The position numbers and the translations under genes were made by a program. Positions 53,014 to 61,395 of a stretch of DNA of 64,000 bases are shown piece by piece. The notes beneath the pieces are model-generated. The model saw nothing but the letters and a program-made list of their open reading frames with translations, did no database searches and was not told where the DNA came from. The first letter of the stretch is position 1, and every line of letters begins with the position of its first letter. The stretch is from positions 156,763 to 220,762 of the forward strand of contig JADJLL010000002.1 of NCBI GenBank assembly GCA_016710095.1, read 5' to 3'. This DNA is from Candidatus Eiseniibacteriota bacterium. Lineage in GTDB: Bacteria; Eisenbacteria; RBG-16-71-46.

Positions 53014-54561
53014 ATGCGTTGGTTCGTGAATCTACCGATGCGCGGCAAACTGATGACGGGCTTCGGTGTCGTCTCCGCGCTTGCGGCCGTGATGTGCGTG
53101 ACGGGAGTCCTTGCGCTCGGCGCGCTCCAGAAGCACACCGACGCGGTGTTCGAGCGTCACGCGATCGGGCTCGCGTTCCTCAAGGAGGGGGCGTGCCAGG
53201 CCCTCGCGGCCTCCGACGCCGTCCGCGCCGCCGTGCTCGCGTCCGACGCGGGGGTGGTGGGCAAGCTCGCCTCCGAGTTCGGGGAACACGACAAGGAGTC
53301 CCGGGAGTGCTTCGACGAGTACATCTCGCGCATCAAGCAGAAGAAGAACAAGGAGAAGGCCGCGCAGCTGCTCACCTTCTACGAGGACGCCTTCGGTCAC
53401 TGGAAGCAGGCGCTCGACCTCGCGCGGGAGAACCGGGATGCCGACGCCGTGGCCGCGCTCGCGGAAGCGGACGAAGCGTTCGATTCCTACGAGAAGCTCC
53501 GCGTCGAGTTGAACGAGGAAAAGACGGACAACCTGCGCAAGGCGGGCGTCGAAGCGACCACGCTCGCGAACGCGGGCCGGATGAAGCTCGTGGGAGCCGG
53601 CGTCCTGATCGTGGCGCTCTCGATGATGTTCGGCATCGTGATATCGGGCATGGTGACCGGCCCGATCTCCCACATGCTTCGAGGGGTCGAACGGGCCGCC
53701 AAGGGCGACCTCTCGGTCCGGCTTCGGATCCAGCAGCAGGACGAGATCGGCCACGTGGCCCTCGCCTTCGACGGGATGCTCGAGCAGTTCGACACGCAGA
53801 TCGCCGCGGTGCGTTCGGCGGCGGAGCACACGTCGGAAGCCGCCCGTGAGCTGTCCGCGGGCAGCGCGGCGCTGAGCGAAGGCGCTCAGACGCAGGCGTC
53901 GGCGCTCGAGGAGACGGCCGCTTCGCTCACGCAGATGAGCGAGAGCGTGCGCGGGAACTCCGAGCACGCCGCGCAGGCCGACGAGCGGGCGTCCGCGACG
54001 CGTTCGGGCGCGGAAAGCGGCGGCGAGACCGTGCGCCGCGCCGTGGACTCGATGCAGCGGCTGTCCGAGGCGTCGCGCCGCATCTCCGAGATCAGCGTGA
54101 CGATCGACGAGATCGCGTTCCAGACGAACCTGCTCGCGCTGAACGCGTCGGTCGAGGCCGCGCGCGCGGGCGAACAGGGCCGCGGCTTCGCGGTCGTGGC
54201 CGCCGAAGTGCGCACGCTCGCGCTGCGTTCGGCGAACGCCTCGCACGAGATCAAGGACCTCATTTCGAACTCCGTCGATCGCGTCGAGGACAGCACGCGG
54301 CTCGTGAACCTGGCCGGCGACACGCTGCAGCACATCGTCGGCGACGTGCGGGCGGTGGCGACGCTCGCGGGCGAGATCAGCGCCGCGACGCGCGAGCAGT
54401 CGCAGGGCATCGAGCAGGTGCACAAGGCCGTCGAGCAGATGGACCGCGTGACGCAGAGCTACGCGGCCCAGGCCGAGGAGCTGACGTCGACGGCGCAGAA
54501 CCTTTCCCAGCAGGCGGAGGCGCTGCAGCAGCAGGTCGCGCACTTCCAGCTGAGCGCCTGA
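53014..54561 (+). CDS. Methyl-accepting chemotaxis protein
   Basis: 515 residues. A membrane helix (about 15-37), a 150-residue helical sensor (4HB_MCP-like), a second helix (about 190-212), a HAMP domain, then the signalling domain. The hairpin tip EIAFQTNLLALNASVEAARAGEQGRGFAVVAAEVR is the most conserved MCP sequence. No C-terminal CheR pentapeptide is seen. It reports a ligand to CheA, but no cheA or cheW gene lies in the window. It ends 24 nt before a strong terminator. Confidence 0.93.
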   Translation: MRWFVNLPMRGKLMTGFGVVSALAAVMCVTGVLALGALQKHTDAVFERHAIGLAFLKEGACQALAASDAVRAAVLASDAGVVGKLASEFGEHDKESRECFDEYISRIKQKKNKEKAAQLLTFYEDAFGHWKQALDLARENRDADAVAALAEADEAFDSYEKLRVELNEEKTDNLRKAGVEATTLANAGRMKLVGAGVLIVALSMMFGIVISGMVTGPISHMLRGVERAAKGDLSVRLRIQQQDEIGHVALAFDGMLEQFDTQIAAVRSAAEHTSEAARELSAGSAALSEGAQTQASALEETAASLTQMSESVRGNSEHAAQADERASATRSGAESGGETVRRAVDSMQRLSEASRRISEISVTIDEIAFQTNLLALNASVEAARAGEQGRGFAVVAAEVRTLALRSANASHEIKDLISNSVDRVEDSTRLVNLAGDTLQHIVGDVRAVATLAGEISAATREQSQGIEQVHKAVEQMDRVTQSYAAQAEELTSTAQNLSQQAEALQQQVAHFQLSA

Positions 54562-54584
54562 TCCCGAATCGCAATCCGTGACGA

Positions 54585-54617
54585 GAAGCCGCCGGGTGCC
54601 TTTCGCCCGGCGGCTTC
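54585..54617 (+). terminator. Terminator after the chemoreceptor
   Basis: A perfect 12-bp stem, GAAGCCGCCGGG with CCCGGCGGCTTC and a 9-nt loop, followed by TTC. Confidence 0.75.
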
Positions 54618-54670
54618 TTCACGCCCGGCGAGGGCGAGGCGGCGCGCCGGGCGGAGTCGCCCCGGACGAC

Positions 54671-54707
54671 GAAGCGGGCGGTCCCCGGAAAAGGGACCGC
54701 CCGCTTC
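54671..54707 (-). terminator. Terminator after the cheY-like gene
   Basis: A perfect 15-bp stem, GAAGCGGGCGGTCCC with its complement and a 7-nt loop, 23 nt past the cheY stop on the minus strand. Confidence 0.75.
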
Positions 54708-54730
54708 AAGTGCGTCGGGGAGACCGAAGG

Positions 54731-55059
54731 CTATTCCTCGGTGGTCTCGCGGTGCAGCACTTCCTCGATCTTCACCTTCAGGATTTCCGGCGTGAACGGC
54801 TTCACGATGTAGCCGTTGATCCCCGCGTTCGCCGCCTCGACCACGTCTTCCTCTTCGCGCGCAGGCTGCGCACCAGCTCGACGCCGGCCATGCCCGGCAT
54901 GTTCCAGTCGGTGAGCACCACATCCACGGACGAGTCGCACAGGTTCAACGCGGCCTTCCCGTCACCGGCCTCGATGATCTCCTTGAAGCCGATCATGCGG
55001 AGGCTGTTGACCAGAATGCGGCGGGTGATGGCGGAGTCGTCGACGACGAGGCACTTCAT
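54731..55059 (-). CDS. cheY: CheY-like response regulator with internal deletion
   Basis: The N-terminal 68 residues are normal CheY: CLVVDDSAITRRIL with the Asp pair and VVLTDWNMPGMAG with the phospho-acceptor Asp. The sequence then jumps from SLRA to EEDVVEAANAGINGYIVKPF in another frame. The region between, normally about 16 residues with strand beta-4 and the signalling Thr, is missing. The locus is 329 nt. Loss of about 49 nt at a GCGCG microrepeat near 54855 would explain both the gap and the frame. As written it cannot signal. It may be an assembly collapse. Confidence 0.75.
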
Positions 55060-55090
55060 GGGTGTGATCCTATGGTCGGGAAGCGATGGC

Positions 55091-55411
55091 TCAGAGTTCG
55101 GCCGCGATCCGCTTCAGCACAGCGTCTTGGACTTCGGGGCGGTCGTAGTGGCCGTCGCTCATGCGCTCCAGGATCTGCGACAACCGCTGCGGATCCAGGG
55201 CGCCGGTGTCTTCACGGCCCGGCGCATCGGACGCCTGGAGCTGGCGTGCCTGCGCGGAGATCTGTACGGCGTCGCGCTGCGGCGCGGCGGCCGGCGCGCT
55301 TGCCTGGCCGGAATCGGCGGGGCGGGGCGACGAGCCCGGCACGGCAGGCGTGTTCGCGCGGCTCAGCGGAGTGCGCGACGTCTGACCGGACTGTGGCGGA
55401 CGAATGTTCAT
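55091..55411 (-). CDS. flgM: FlgM-like anti-sigma-28 factor
   Basis: 106 residues. A disordered Pro/Ser-rich N-terminal half is followed by DAVQISAQARQLQ, the FlgM motif, and a helical end RLSQILERMSDGHYDRPEVQDAVLKRIAAEL. This would hold FliA inactive until the hook is finished and FlgM is exported. Its own promoter at 55511-55539 is the best FliA-type site in the window. Similarity is over short stretches, so the name is probable rather than certain. Confidence 0.7.
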   Translation of the reverse strand: MNIRPPQSGQTSRTPLSRANTPAVPGSSPRPADSGQASAPAAAPQRDAVQISAQARQLQASDAPGREDTGALDPQRLSQILERMSDGHYDRPEVQDAVLKRIAAEL

Positions 55412-55510
55412 GTTCCCCTCGATGCAGTCGAACGGTACGTGGATGCGTCAGCGAGATGCGGACGCTTCCGGCGCCCCGGGGCCATCCGGGCCCACTGCCT
55501 TCGGGAGGCA

Positions 55511-55539
55511 TTATCGGTCAGATCCCTGTCCGACTTGAG
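55511..55539 (-). promoter_or_regulatory. Sigma-28 (FliA)-type promoter of flgM
   Basis: On the minus strand CTCAAG, 16 nt, CCGATAA (within ACCGATAA), 100 nt before the flgM start. Best match in the window to the FliA consensus, and used here as the reference for the others. Confidence 0.75.
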
Positions 55540-55568
55540 CAACGCTGTTGCATTTCGCAGGGGGGCTC

Positions 55569-55973
55569 TCAGGCCGCCCGCGCGGTGGTCTCCGACAACC
55601 CCACCGGTGTCGAGAGGCCGGCGGCGATCTGCCGGTTGATCTCGATCAGGGCTCGCAGGCCCTCCGACGTGGGCTTCGACATCACTTCGAACGTGCGGCG
55701 GTCCACGAAGGCGCTCAACCGGAGGAGATTGGAGCGAAGGGCCGCCGGGAGGTGGCAGTCCTCCGCCATCCATTCGCCCTGGAAGAACGTCCAGAGCCGC
55801 TGGTTGTACCGCAGTGCCTCGTCGAGCCGGCGGTCGCGATCGGGAGTGTCCCAGTCCTGGCGGCACTGCTCGAGCTGCCGGGCAGCCTTGTAGAGGGCTG
55901 CCGCTTCCAGTTCGCGGCCCGAAGGCGCGGCCTTCGTTCCGGACTCGTATGCGCGTCGTGCACTAGCGAACAT
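55569..55973 (-). CDS. flaF: Flagellin synthesis regulator FlaF
   Basis: 134 residues. LDEALRYNQRLWTFFQGEW, LPAALRSNLLRLSAFVDRRTFEV and LIEINRQIAAGLS are the three conserved FlaF blocks. In Caulobacter FlaF is needed for flagellin translation or secretion and is opposed by FlbT. It overlaps the flbT end by 11 nt, so the two are coupled. FlgM lies 157 nt downstream, behind its own promoter. Confidence 0.88.
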   Translation of the reverse strand: MFASARRAYESGTKAAPSGRELEAAALYKAARQLEQCRQDWDTPDRDRRLDEALRYNQRLWTFFQGEWMAEDCHLPAALRSNLLRLSAFVDRRTFEVMSKPTSEGLRALIEINRQIAAGLSTPVGLSETTARAA

Positions 55974-56350
55974 TCGAGAGCAGTTCCTTTTCGAAGGAGA
56001 GTAGCTGCTTGCCGTGCTTCAGCGCCTGGTAGTACTGGCCCGCTCCGACGCATTCCTCGATCGGCTCGATCCAGCGCCGAGAACTCGGGCTGGCGTCGCA
56101 CGTCTTCCACGAGCCCTCGATACGTCTGCTCGTGTGCGGCGCGTCTTTGCGGATCCACGTACATCAGCTGGATGGCGAGCACGATCCGTTCGCACGGCGT
56201 ACGCACCATCGACGGACTGAGAATGTCCGACCCTCGAAGCACGGGCACTTCCGTCTCCACGAATAGTTCGGCACGATGCTTCCCGTTCGTGAGGACGGCT
56301 CCACCGAGAATCGCTCTCTCGTTGGGTTTGAGTGTGAGCCGCAGTGCCAT
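55963..56350 (-). CDS. flbT: Flagellin mRNA repressor FlbT (frameshifted)
   Basis: About 128 residues after repair. LRLTLKPNERAILGGAVLTNG, VPVLRGSDIL and ERIVLAIQLMYVDP are FlbT signatures. A doubled C at 56077-56078 (plus strand) breaks the frame after PEFS. The other frame gives RWIEPIEECVGAGQYYQALKHG and a normal end at 55963. FlbT binds flagellin mRNA leaders and blocks translation until the hook is complete. It sits directly downstream of two flagellin genes, separated from the nearer by a hairpin. Confidence 0.85.
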
Positions 56351-56417
56351 GAGTGGGCTGCTTTCTGGTCGTCTTGACCGTTCTGGTCCGGCCGCGGTCC
56401 CTTGCGGCCGGCGGGTA

Positions 56418-56454
56418 CCGGTGAGTCGGAAAACCGTGGTTTCCCGCTCACCGG
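56418..56454 (-). terminator. Hairpin between flagellin 1 and flbT
   Basis: CCGGTGAG pairs with CTCACCGG, and inside GGAAAACC pairs with GGTTTCC (one bulge). It would end or attenuate the flagellin transcript before flbT. Confidence 0.65.
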
Positions 56455-56528
56455 CCCGCACTTCACGGACTTCAGTGGGTTCCGTGGCGAGGACGTTTCC
56501 GTCTACGCCGCGGTGTTACCCGCCTCAC

Positions 56529-57341
56529 TTAGAAAAGTCGCATGACCGACTGCTGCGCCTGCGACGACAGCTGGAGGGCGACGATGCCGAGCTGCTGACG
56601 CGTCTGCAGCGCGAGCATGTTGGCGCCTTCCTCGTTCGAATCCGCCGCGGTCAGCGCGTCGGCGCCGCTCGTCAGCGTGTTGATCATCTGCGTGGTGAAC
56701 TCCTGACGAGTCGTCACGACGCCGTTGTTCGAAGCCAGGGTCTTGGCGTTCGAGCGCAGGGTCGAGAGCGCGTCGTCGAGGTCGGTCACGGCCGCGTCGA
56801 TGTTCGCATCCGTCGCCCAGTTGCCGGCGGCGGCGCCGATCGACAGACCGGTGGTCGAAGCGTCGAAGCCCGACACCGTCAGCGTCGACGAGGAGTCTTC
56901 GTTGAACTCGACCGTCAGCGAACCGCTGTCCAGGAAGTTCGTGCCCTTGTAGCCGGCGTCGGCCGCGAGCTCGTCGATCTGGGTGCGGAGCGAGTCGAAC
57001 TGGTCCGACAGCGTCGAGCGGTCGGCGGTCGAAGCGGAGCGGCCGGACGCCGCGAGACCCTTGGCCTGCTCGATGAGCTTGGTGATGCCCTCGATGCCCT
57101 GAAGGGCGGCCTTGACGGTCTGGATCGCTTCGCCCATCGCGTCCTTCTTCGCGGCGAGGTCACTCGCACGGTTGCGATGGTTCTGCGCGGCGAAGAATGC
57201 CGACGGATCGTCGACTGCGCTGTTGACGCGCTTGCCGGTGGCGAGTCGTTCCGTGGTACGAGCCTGGAGGCCGGTCACGTTCTGGAGCGACACGAGGTTG
57301 TTGCGCATTCCGCCGGCGAGGGTGACGTCGTTGATGGCCAT
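56529..57341 (-). CDS. Flagellin, copy 1
   Basis: 270 residues. It carries the conserved N-terminal D0/D1 helix (ERLATGKRVNSAVDDPSAFFAAQ) and C-terminal D1/D0 helix (ALQTRQQLGIVALQLSSQAQ, ending VMRLF), with a short variable middle of about 100 residues. Short flagellins of this type are typical of alphaproteobacteria. It is gap-free and about 85% identical to the gene at 57693-58505. Ser/Thr-rich stretches in the middle could be glycosylated. A FliA-like promoter lies at 57421-57450. Confidence 0.93.
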   Translation of the reverse strand: MAINDVTLAGGMRNNLVSLQNVTGLQARTTERLATGKRVNSAVDDPSAFFAAQNHRNRASDLAAKKDAMGEAIQTVKAALQGIEGITKLIEQAKGLAASGRSASTADRSTLSDQFDSLRTQIDELAADAGYKGTNFLDSGSLTVEFNEDSSSTLTVSGFDASTTGLSIGAAAGNWATDANIDAAVTDLDDALSTLRSNAKTLASNNGVVTTRQEFTTQMINTLTSGADALTAADSNEEGANMLALQTRQQLGIVALQLSSQAQQSVMRLF

Positions 57342-57420
57342 GAGTCTCGAATCCCTTTCTCGGGATCTTGAAGTTCTAGACCTGGCTTCTGCCCGGCCGC
57401 CGGCACCATGCCGACAGTGC

Positions 57421-57450
57421 TAGCGTCGGTGGACTTCCACGAAACTTGAG
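57421..57450 (-). promoter_or_regulatory. Sigma-28-like promoter of flagellin 1
   Basis: On the minus strand CTCAAG, 15 nt, CCGACGC, with GCTA at the end. The same ends and length recur before flagellin 2. It lies 80 nt before the start codon. The rest of 57342-57692 holds only the flagellin 2 terminator. Confidence 0.55.
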
Positions 57451-57568
57451 GGGTGAATCGTCGCTCGGATGTGCGTTTGGTCCGCGATTCACGCGGGCGA
57501 AACGCACTTCGCGCGATTGCGATCCGCAGTGGGTTCGCGGGCGGGAAACGCACCCCCACAAACGCCGA

Positions 57569-57601
57569 CGGCGGGTCTCGAAGTGGCCTTCGAGCCCGCC
57601 G
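57569..57601 (-). terminator. Terminator after flagellin 2
   Basis: CGGCGGG and CTCGAA pair with TTCGAG and CCCGCCG around a 6-nt loop, with one bulged T. About 92 nt past the flagellin 2 stop. Confidence 0.6.
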
Positions 57602-57692
57602 GCGGTGCCCTTCCCTGGGCCGGGTTCGCCGACGCATCCTGCGCCTCGCGATCCGGTTCCTGTCACTGCTTATCGAGACCTGCGAGTCCGTT

Positions 57693-58505
57693 CTAGAAGA
57701 GCCGCATGACGCTCTGCTGCGCCTGCGAGGACAGCTGCAGCGCGACGATACCGAGCTGCTGACGCGTCTGCAGCGCCAGCATGTTCGCGCCTTCTTCGTT
57801 CGTGTCGGCCGCGGTGAGTACGTCCGCGCCCGTCGTCAGGGTGTTGATCAGCTGCGTCGTGAACTCCTGGCGGGCCGTGACGACGCCGTTGTTCGAGGCG
57901 AGCGTCTTGGCGTTCGCGCGCAGGGTCGAGAGCGCGTCGTCGAGGTCCGTGACCGCGGCGTCGATGTCGGAGTCGGCGATCCAGCTGTTCGTCGAAGCGC
58001 CGATCGCGAGACCGGTCGTCGAGGCGTCGAAGCCGCTCACCGTCAGGCTCGAGCTGCCGTCTTCGTTGAAGTCCACCGTCAGGCTGTCGCTGGCGAGGAA
58101 GTTCGTGCCCTTGTAGCTGCCGTCGGCGGCCATCTCGTCGATCTGCGTGCGCAGCGCGTCGAACTGGTCGGACAGCGAGGCACGGTCGGCGGCGTTGGCC
58201 GAACGGGCGGAGGCGGCGAGACCCTTCGCCTGCTCGATCAGCTTCGTGATGCCCTCGATGCCCTGGAGGGCGGCCTTCACGGTCTGGATCGCTTCGCCCA
58301 TCTGGTCCTTGCGGGCGGCGAGGTCGTTCGCGCGGTTGCGGTGGTTCTGCGCGGCGAAGTAGGCGGACGGATCGTCCACAGCGGAGTTGACACGCTTGCC
58401 GGTGGCAAGACGTTCGGTCGTCCGCGCCTGCATGGCAGAAACCATCTGCAGGGAGACGAGGTTGTTCCGCATTCCACCCGCGAGGGTGATGTCATTGATC
58501 GCCAT
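57693..58505 (-). CDS. Flagellin, copy 2
   Basis: A 270-residue paralogue of the flagellin at 56529-57341. The terminal helices are near-identical, and most differences fall in residues 100-190 (for example SGSLTVEFNEDSSST versus SDSLTVDFNEDGSSS). Both have start-proximal AINDxTLAGGMRNNLVSLQ. Each gene has its own promoter and terminator, so they can be expressed separately, for instance as inner and outer filament segments. Stop codon TAG here, TAA in copy 1. Confidence 0.93.
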   Translation of the reverse strand: MAINDITLAGGMRNNLVSLQMVSAMQARTTERLATGKRVNSAVDDPSAYFAAQNHRNRANDLAARKDQMGEAIQTVKAALQGIEGITKLIEQAKGLAASARSANAADRASLSDQFDALRTQIDEMAADGSYKGTNFLASDSLTVDFNEDGSSSLTVSGFDASTTGLAIGASTNSWIADSDIDAAVTDLDDALSTLRANAKTLASNNGVVTARQEFTTQLINTLTTGADVLTAADTNEEGANMLALQTRQQLGIVALQLSSQAQQSVMRLF

Positions 58506-58582
58506 GGCGATTTCCCCTTTCTAGGGTCTTGAAGAACCGACATCCGGCGTTCTACCGGGCTGCCTGTGTGACCAACGGGGAG

Positions 58583-58612
58583 TAGCTTCGTGCGCCGGGA
58601 AGAAAGCTTGAG
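58583..58612 (-). promoter_or_regulatory. Sigma-28-like promoter of flagellin 2
   Basis: On the minus strand CTCAAG, 15 nt, ACGAAGCTA. The -10 half is poor against the FliA consensus, but position and length equal the flagellin 1 element. The -35 box overlaps the foot of the flgL terminator. Confidence 0.45.
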
Positions 58613-58642
58613 GGCCCGCTCGAAGATTTCGAACGGGCCCTC
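58610..58642 (-). terminator. Terminator after flgL
   Basis: GAGGGCCCG pairs with CGGGCCCTC, then one mismatch and TCGAA with TTCGA around a GAT loop, 19 nt past the flgL stop. Confidence 0.7.
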
Positions 58643-58660
58643 GCAAGTGACGGAAAAACG

Positions 58661-59527
58661 TCAGCGCAGGTAGTCGTTCAGCGTGCTCTGCAGCACGCGC
58701 GAGACGACGGCGTACGCGCGTTCGAGCGCCGCCTGTTCCGCCTGCGCCTTGATGATGGCCTCGGCCGGATCCACGTCGCGCAGCGTGTCGCGGCGGTCGA
58801 GCAGGGCCGCGCTCTGCTTGGCGAGGGCGGAGCTCGTGTCGGCGATTTCCTTCAGGCGCGCGCCGGTTTCGGACTGCAGCTGCATCACCTGCTGCGTCGC
58901 GTCCTCGAGGTCGCCGATCGAGGCCGACACCTGATCGGGCGTGCCTGTCTGCAGCTGCTGGATCAGGTTGTCGATCGCGGCGATCGCGTCGGTGAACAAC
59001 GGCTGGCCCGAGTGATTGAGCGCCACGGTGACGCCGTCGTTGATCGCCAGCTCACGCGTGTTCGCGTCTCCCACGTACGTGCCGTCCGCCTGGAACGGAG
59101 CGGTCGTGCTGAGGTCGCCGCCGAAGATGTACTCGTTGCCGACCCGCGTGTTGCCGAGCGACACCAGCTCTTCCTTCAGCTGGCGCACGCTCGAGAGCGT
59201 GGCGAGCCGGCCGGGATCCCCGATGTTGGCCGAGGTGGTGGACATGGCGAGCGTCTTCGCGCGCTGCAGCACGTCGCGGACGGTCGAGAGCGCCACGTCT
59301 TCCGTGGTCAGCTTCGTCGTCGCGAAGGTGCCGTTGCGGCGGAACTGGTCGATGTCGCGGACCTGGGACTCCATGCGCATGATCTGCGCGGCGTCCACGG
59401 GATCATCGGAGATGGTCCGTACGCGACGTCCGGTCGAGGCTTCGGCCGCGGCCCGGGCGATGGATGTCATCCGGCCGCGAAGGCCGGAAGCCAGATTCTT
59501 CTGAAGCATCAAGGTCGAGATCCGCAT
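58661..59527 (-). CDS. flgL: Flagellar hook-filament junction protein FlgL
   Basis: 288 residues of the flagellin-like junction family. MRISTLMLQKNLASGLRGRMTSIARAAAEASTGRRVRTISDDP is the FlgL N-terminus. GNEYIFGGDLSTTAPF is the conserved FlgL central motif, and the C-terminal helix ends LERAYAVVSRVLQSTLNDYLR. It joins hook (via FlgK) and filament. GAGGGGGCAC precedes the ATG. FlgK is not in the window. It reads divergently from the sigma-54 regulator. Confidence 0.9.
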   Translation of the reverse strand: MRISTLMLQKNLASGLRGRMTSIARAAAEASTGRRVRTISDDPVDAAQIMRMESQVRDIDQFRRNGTFATTKLTTEDVALSTVRDVLQRAKTLAMSTTSANIGDPGRLATLSSVRQLKEELVSLGNTRVGNEYIFGGDLSTTAPFQADGTYVGDANTRELAINDGVTVALNHSGQPLFTDAIAAIDNLIQQLQTGTPDQVSASIGDLEDATQQVMQLQSETGARLKEIADTSSALAKQSAALLDRRDTLRDVDPAEAIIKAQAEQAALERAYAVVSRVLQSTLNDYLR

Positions 59528-59565
59528 GTGCCCCCTCGTGGTATGCGGTGGTCCTGCCCCCGGAG

Positions 59566-59593
59566 TATCGGCTACAGTCCGCAACGTCTTGAG
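59566..59593 (-). promoter_or_regulatory. Sigma-28 (FliA)-like promoter of flgL
   Basis: On the minus strand CTCAAG, 16 nt, CCGATA (within GCCGATAC), 38 nt upstream of the flgL start. Close to the flgM promoter in both halves and spacing. Confidence 0.65.
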
Positions 59594-59695
59594 CCATGCC
59601 TCGCGGACACGGAGGTTTCGCGTCAGGCCCGGCTCGCGATCGCGGCGGAAAGAGTCCTGAACCCCTCCAGGCTCCCTGCCGACAACGCGAGGGTC

Positions 59696-61110
59696 ATGTC
59701 CAACATCCTTTGCATCGACGACGAACCGTCCGTCGGCGTGGTGCTCGAGCACCACCTCACGGAAATCGGGCACCATCCGGTGCTGGCGACGAGCGTGGAC
59801 GAGGGGTTGAAGGCCGTCCGCGAACAGCCGTTCGACCTCATCATTTCCGACTACCGCATGCCGAACGCCACGGGGCTCGATCTGCTCGAGCTGCTGCGGG
59901 CGCAGGGCTACGAGATCCCGGTCATCATCATGACGGGCTACTCGAGCATCGAGCACGCGGTCATGTCGATCCGTCACGGCGCGGTGGACTACCTCACCAA
60001 ACCGCTGCGGCAAGAGGCCTTGCGCATCGCGGTCAACAACGCGATCGAGGTCGCCCGGCTCCGCCGTGAGAACGAAGCCTACCGCCGCGAGATCACCTCG
60101 CTGCGCGGCCAGCGCACGATCGTCGGCGAGTCCGCGGCCCTGCGCGACGTCATGGAGACCATCGCGATGGTCGCCCCGACCCGCGCGACCGTTCTGCTCG
60201 AGGGCGAGTCCGGCACGGGCAAGGAACTCTTCGCCCGGGCGCTGCACGAGCAGAGCCCGCGCAAGGACGAGCCTTTCGTGACCGTCAATTGCGCGGCGCT
60301 GCCCGAAGGGCTCGTCGAAAGCACGCTGTTCGGGCACGAGCGCGGCGCCTTCACCGGCGCGACGCAGCGCCAGGCCGGCGCCTTCGAACGCGCCCACCGC
60401 GGCACGCTGCTGCTCGACGAAATCTCCGAAATGCGGCTCGACCTGCAGGCCAAGCTGCTGCGGGCGATCCAGGAACAGGAGTTCGAGCGCGTCGGCGGCA
60501 GCCAGCCGGTGCGCGTGGACGTGCGGATCGTGGCCACGACCAACCGCGACCTGCTCGCGGAAGTCGAAGCCGGCCGGTTCCGGCGCGACCTTTATTACCG
60601 TCTCGCGGTCGTGCCGGTGAAGACGCCTTCGCTGCGCGACCGTCACGGCGACCTGCCGCGACTGGTCGAGCACTTCGTCGCCGTCACCGCGAGCGAACTC
60701 GGCGTGAAGTCGCCGGTCGTCCGCGCGGACGCGCTCGCGGTGCTCGAGCGGCGCCCGTGGCCGGCAATATCCGCGAACTCGCCAACGCGGTCGAGCGCGC
60801 GGTGCTGCTCAGCCGCGGCAATCCGCTCGGTCCGGAGGCCTTCGGCGCTCCGGTCTCCGCGACGGCCGTTCTGCCTGCCGCCACCGCTGCGGCGGCGGCC
60901 GCCACGGCGGGGGCGCTTTCGGCGCCCGCGGCGAACGCGGGAGAGGGCGCGGGCGAGCTGCCGCTCAACCTCCACGACCTCGAACGCATCGCGATCCAGC
61001 GCGCGCTCGCCGCGACCGGCGGGCACCGCACGCGCGCGGCCGACCTGCTCGGCATCAGCGAGCGCACGCTGCGCAACAAGCTCAACGGACCGCCCGAAGC
61101 CGCCGCCTGA
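59696..61110 (+). CDS. Sigma-54-dependent response regulator, FlrC/NtrC type (frameshifted)
   Basis: About 471 residues after repair. Receiver domain with Asp-8/Asp-9 and acceptor Asp-52 (IISDYRMP). The AAA+ domain has Walker A EGESGTGKE, the sigma-54 loop GAFTGA and Walker B GTLLLDEI. After RRPWP one base is missing at about 60763, so the expected PGNIRELANAVERAVLLSRGN is read in the next frame. An Ala-rich linker and a Fis-type helix-turn-helix (GHRTRAADLLGISERTLRNKL) end it. It probably activates the flgB and other RpoN promoters in the flagellar hierarchy. The partner kinase is not in the window. Confidence 0.88.
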
Positions 61111-61138
61111 CGCTTCGCAGCGATCCCGAGAAACACCC

Positions 61139-61172
61139 GCCGCGCCCGGTGGCTCACGCCGCCGGGCGCGGC
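61139..61172 (+). terminator. Terminator with overlapping alternative hairpin
   Basis: GCCGCGCCCGG pairs with CCGGGCGCGGC (11 bp, 12-nt loop), followed by ACTTTCTT. A second perfect 10-bp stem, CGCGGCACTT with AAGTGCCGCG (61167-61176 and 61189-61198), shares bases with the first, so the two exclude each other. Confidence 0.65.
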
Positions 61173-61339
61173 ACTTTCTTCCGGACGGAAGTGCCGCGTG
61201 ACGCCCCCGCGGACCGCTTCGAACTCTCCTGAAGCGCGCATTCCCGCCCTCGCCGCGAGAAAACTTCCGCGCGCGAAGCGCCGTGTTCGCCGTCATTTCA
61301 CGGCGCGTCGCGCACGCCGAGCGGGCGCCGAAACGTGAA

Positions 61340-61355
61340 CGGCCCGTCGCTTGCA
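61340..61355 (+). promoter_or_regulatory. Sigma-54-type promoter of the flgB operon
   Basis: CGGCCC, 5 nt, TTGCA. The essential GG and GC are 10 nt apart, and the -12 half is perfect. The -24 half deviates at two outer positions. It lies 40 nt before the flgB start, where class II/III flagellar RpoN promoters sit. Confidence 0.5.
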
Positions 61356-61395
61356 GTGACCGGGTCGGACCAGTGCCTTCTGAGGGGGAAGAGCG

